Source: Spirochaetaceae bacterium (lineage in GTDB: Bacteria; Spirochaetota; Spirochaetia; Treponematales; Treponemataceae). Taken from it: 5,518 nucleotides of DNA. This document shows, one piece after another, positions 4,276-5,518 of this stretch. Where the stretch lies: NCBI GenBank assembly GCA_031290725.1, contig JAITMZ010000025.1, positions 1 to 5,518 of the forward strand, in the 5' to 3' direction. A model generated the notes under the pieces. The model worked only from the letters and a program-made list of their open reading frames with translations. It was not told where the DNA came from and did not search any database. A program made the translations under genes and the position numbers. Position 1 is the first letter of the stretch. Every line of letters begins with the position of its first letter.

Positions 4276-5518
4276 TTATTGCTGCATTTCCAGAATCAAT
4301 TCCACTTCGCTTCTGGTCAAGTTCAGGCGGGACGCGATGACATCTGTTTTCCATCCCTCGTGGGCAAGTTGTATGACCGATTCGCGGATGTTTATCGGCG
4401 GGGCGCCTTTTCCCGATGTCCTCGGGCCGGTACCGGTGCGCTCCAGGTTTTTGATTATATTAATCCGTGCATCCACGTCTTGGGCGATTTGGTCCAGGCG
4501 AATTTCCAGGCGGGCAAATTCGTCCTTTCGGTCGATGAGTTCGTTTTTCTTCTCCTCCGCCTGGGCCATGGACTGCCCCAGCACCGCGATGGTCTTGTCT
4601 AGGGCGTCAATTTGGCGCACCACGTCGGCGATTTTGCTCCGGTCGTTCAGGATGCGCCCCATGTCGTGACGGATGGTGTCCAGTTGCTGGGGAAACTGAA
4701 GGGTTTGCTGTTCGCAGTCCTTCAGGCGGCCTTCCAGGGATTTGAGCTTCTCAAAAGACTTGTCCGCATCGAAAATCGTCTGTTCCAACACCTCTTTCTT
4801 TTGTTCCAGCCGGTCCAGCCGGGAAGATGCAGAATCTGCCGTGTTTTGCAATTGCCGGAGGGCCACCTCGATTTTTTGTGCGCTGTCGTTGGTGGAACGG
4901 ATTTCCGCCATCCGTTGCTCCACGGTTTTTGCCGATTCCAGCAGCCGGTTAAAATCGTGCTCCAAAGATTCCAGGTGTTTTTGATCGCCGGAGAGCTTAA
5001 AGAGCTTTCGGTCCGTCTCCACCTGCATACCCTGCAGCTTGTCGAAGGCACCGTGCATATCGTCGATGGACGCCCGGTATTCCTCGACTTTTTGCAAATC
5101 CCCCTGGATGCGCCGGATAGAGGCTTCCAGTTCAGCTTTTTGCTGTTCCGCCTGCTCGATGACGACCGTCTGCTCGGAAAACTTCCGGAGTTTCGCATCC
5201 AGGATGGTAAATTCGGCGGTGGTACTCTGCAATTTTTCCCCCAGAGCAGCGATTTGTTCGGCGGTGCGGCCGGCATTTTCCACCAGCACATCGTCACAAA
5301 GCTTTTTGGTATCGGCGATGACCTGATCCTGAAGGGCACCGGCTTCAGCGCGAACCGTGGCATCCATCTGGGCGGCTTCCGACCGCACGGCGTCACGCTG
5401 CCGGGCAGCCTCCGCAAAGGCCGACCGGGATTCCTGGACGAAATTCTCCATGTCCGCAGAAAATTGCGTGCGATAGTCCTCAAAGCGCTCGTCTAAATTC
5501 ACTTTCCAGGCGGTAAAC
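4276..5518 (-). CDS. Large coiled-coil protein, SpiroCoCo type, C-terminal part (partial)
   Basis: The frame is open to the window edge, so the N-terminus lies beyond 5518; a GTG at 5500-5502 is probably an internal valine. The visible 413 codons encode about 355 residues rich in Glu, Gln, Lys, Asp, Ala and Leu with one proline, in long heptad-like runs such as RLDRLEQKKEVLEQ and KSFEKLKSLEGRLKD. This predicts an extended coiled coil (about 4440-5518). It is followed by a flexible linker (GTGPRTSGKGAPP, about 4384-4440) and a short C-terminal module of about 35 residues (ESVIQLAHEGWK...IASRLNLTRSEVELIL). That module looks like a small helix-turn-helix. No membrane segment is seen. This layout fits the spirochaete family annotated as SpiroCoCo, whose function is not established; a structural or cytoskeletal role is only a guess. 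It is transcribed in the same direction as the sigma factor gene, 254 bp downstream. Confidence 0.7.
   Translation of the reverse strand, partial: FTAWKVNLDERFEDYRTQFSADMENFVQESRSAFAEAARQRDAVRSEAAQMDATVRAEAGALQDQVIADTKKLCDDVLVENAGRTAEQIAALGEKLQSTTAEFTILDAKLRKFSEQTVVIEQAEQQKAELEASIRRIQGDLQKVEEYRASIDDMHGAFDKLQGMQVETDRKLFKLSGDQKHLESLEHDFNRLLESAKTVEQRMAEIRSTNDSAQKIEVALRQLQNTADSASSRLDRLEQKKEVLEQTIFDADKSFEKLKSLEGRLKDCEQQTLQFPQQLDTIRHDMGRILNDRSKIADVVRQIDALDKTIAVLGQSMAQAEEKKNELIDRKDEFARLEIRLDQIAQDVDARINIIKNLERTGTGPRTSGKGAPPINIRESVIQLAHEGWKTDVIASRLNLTRSEVELILEMQQ

Noticed and set aside
4612..5496. 294-codon open frame on the plus strand
   Set aside because: It lies entirely antisense to the coiled-coil gene, whose heptad pattern and charge are clearly real. 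The antisense frame has no recognisable domain and no ribosome binding site.

Overview
The window looks like chromosomal DNA of a spirochaete, most likely a treponeme with moderate to high G+C coding sequence. Three things point there: a long, almost proline-free coiled-coil protein of the type called SpiroCoCo, a short RpoD/RpoS-type sigma factor, and separate (unfused) CoaB and CoaC proteins, an arrangement I recall from treponemes and streptococci. The assignment rests on reading the proteins by eye, without a database search.

Layout. Positions 1-1668 hold a minus-strand coenzyme A operon: promoter (1618-1646), coaB (805-1578), coaC (242-808, overlapping coaB by 4 bp), then a small unrecognised ORF (97-231) whose Shine-Dalgarno begins at the coaC stop codon. 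The first 96 bases are probably further minus-strand coding sequence but have no clear start. Between coaB and the next gene is a 134-bp nested inverted repeat (1669-1802) that looks like a small non-coding mobile or structured element. Then follow two plus-strand genes overlapping by 4 bp: a short DUF3298/RsiV-like lipoprotein (1860-2408) and an RluA-family pseudouridine synthase (2405-3151). They converge, over a stem-loop, with a minus-strand sigma-70-family gene (3167-4021). The right end (4276-5518) is the C-terminal part of the coiled-coil protein, cut by the window edge.

The most interesting signal is the promoter of the sigma factor gene. A full-consensus sigma-54 (-24/-12) promoter lies at 4051-4067 on the minus strand, placed to give a leader of about 19 nt that contains a good Shine-Dalgarno. 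Upstream lies a 12-bp inverted repeat (one mismatch) at the distance expected for an enhancer-binding protein, with an IHF-like motif in between. This predicts a sigma-54 to RpoS-like cascade, similar in logic to the Rrp2-RpoN-RpoS pathway of Borrelia. A second regulatory candidate is a perfect 10-bp inverted repeat with one arm between the -35 and -10 boxes of the coaB promoter and the other arm over the coaB ribosome binding site.
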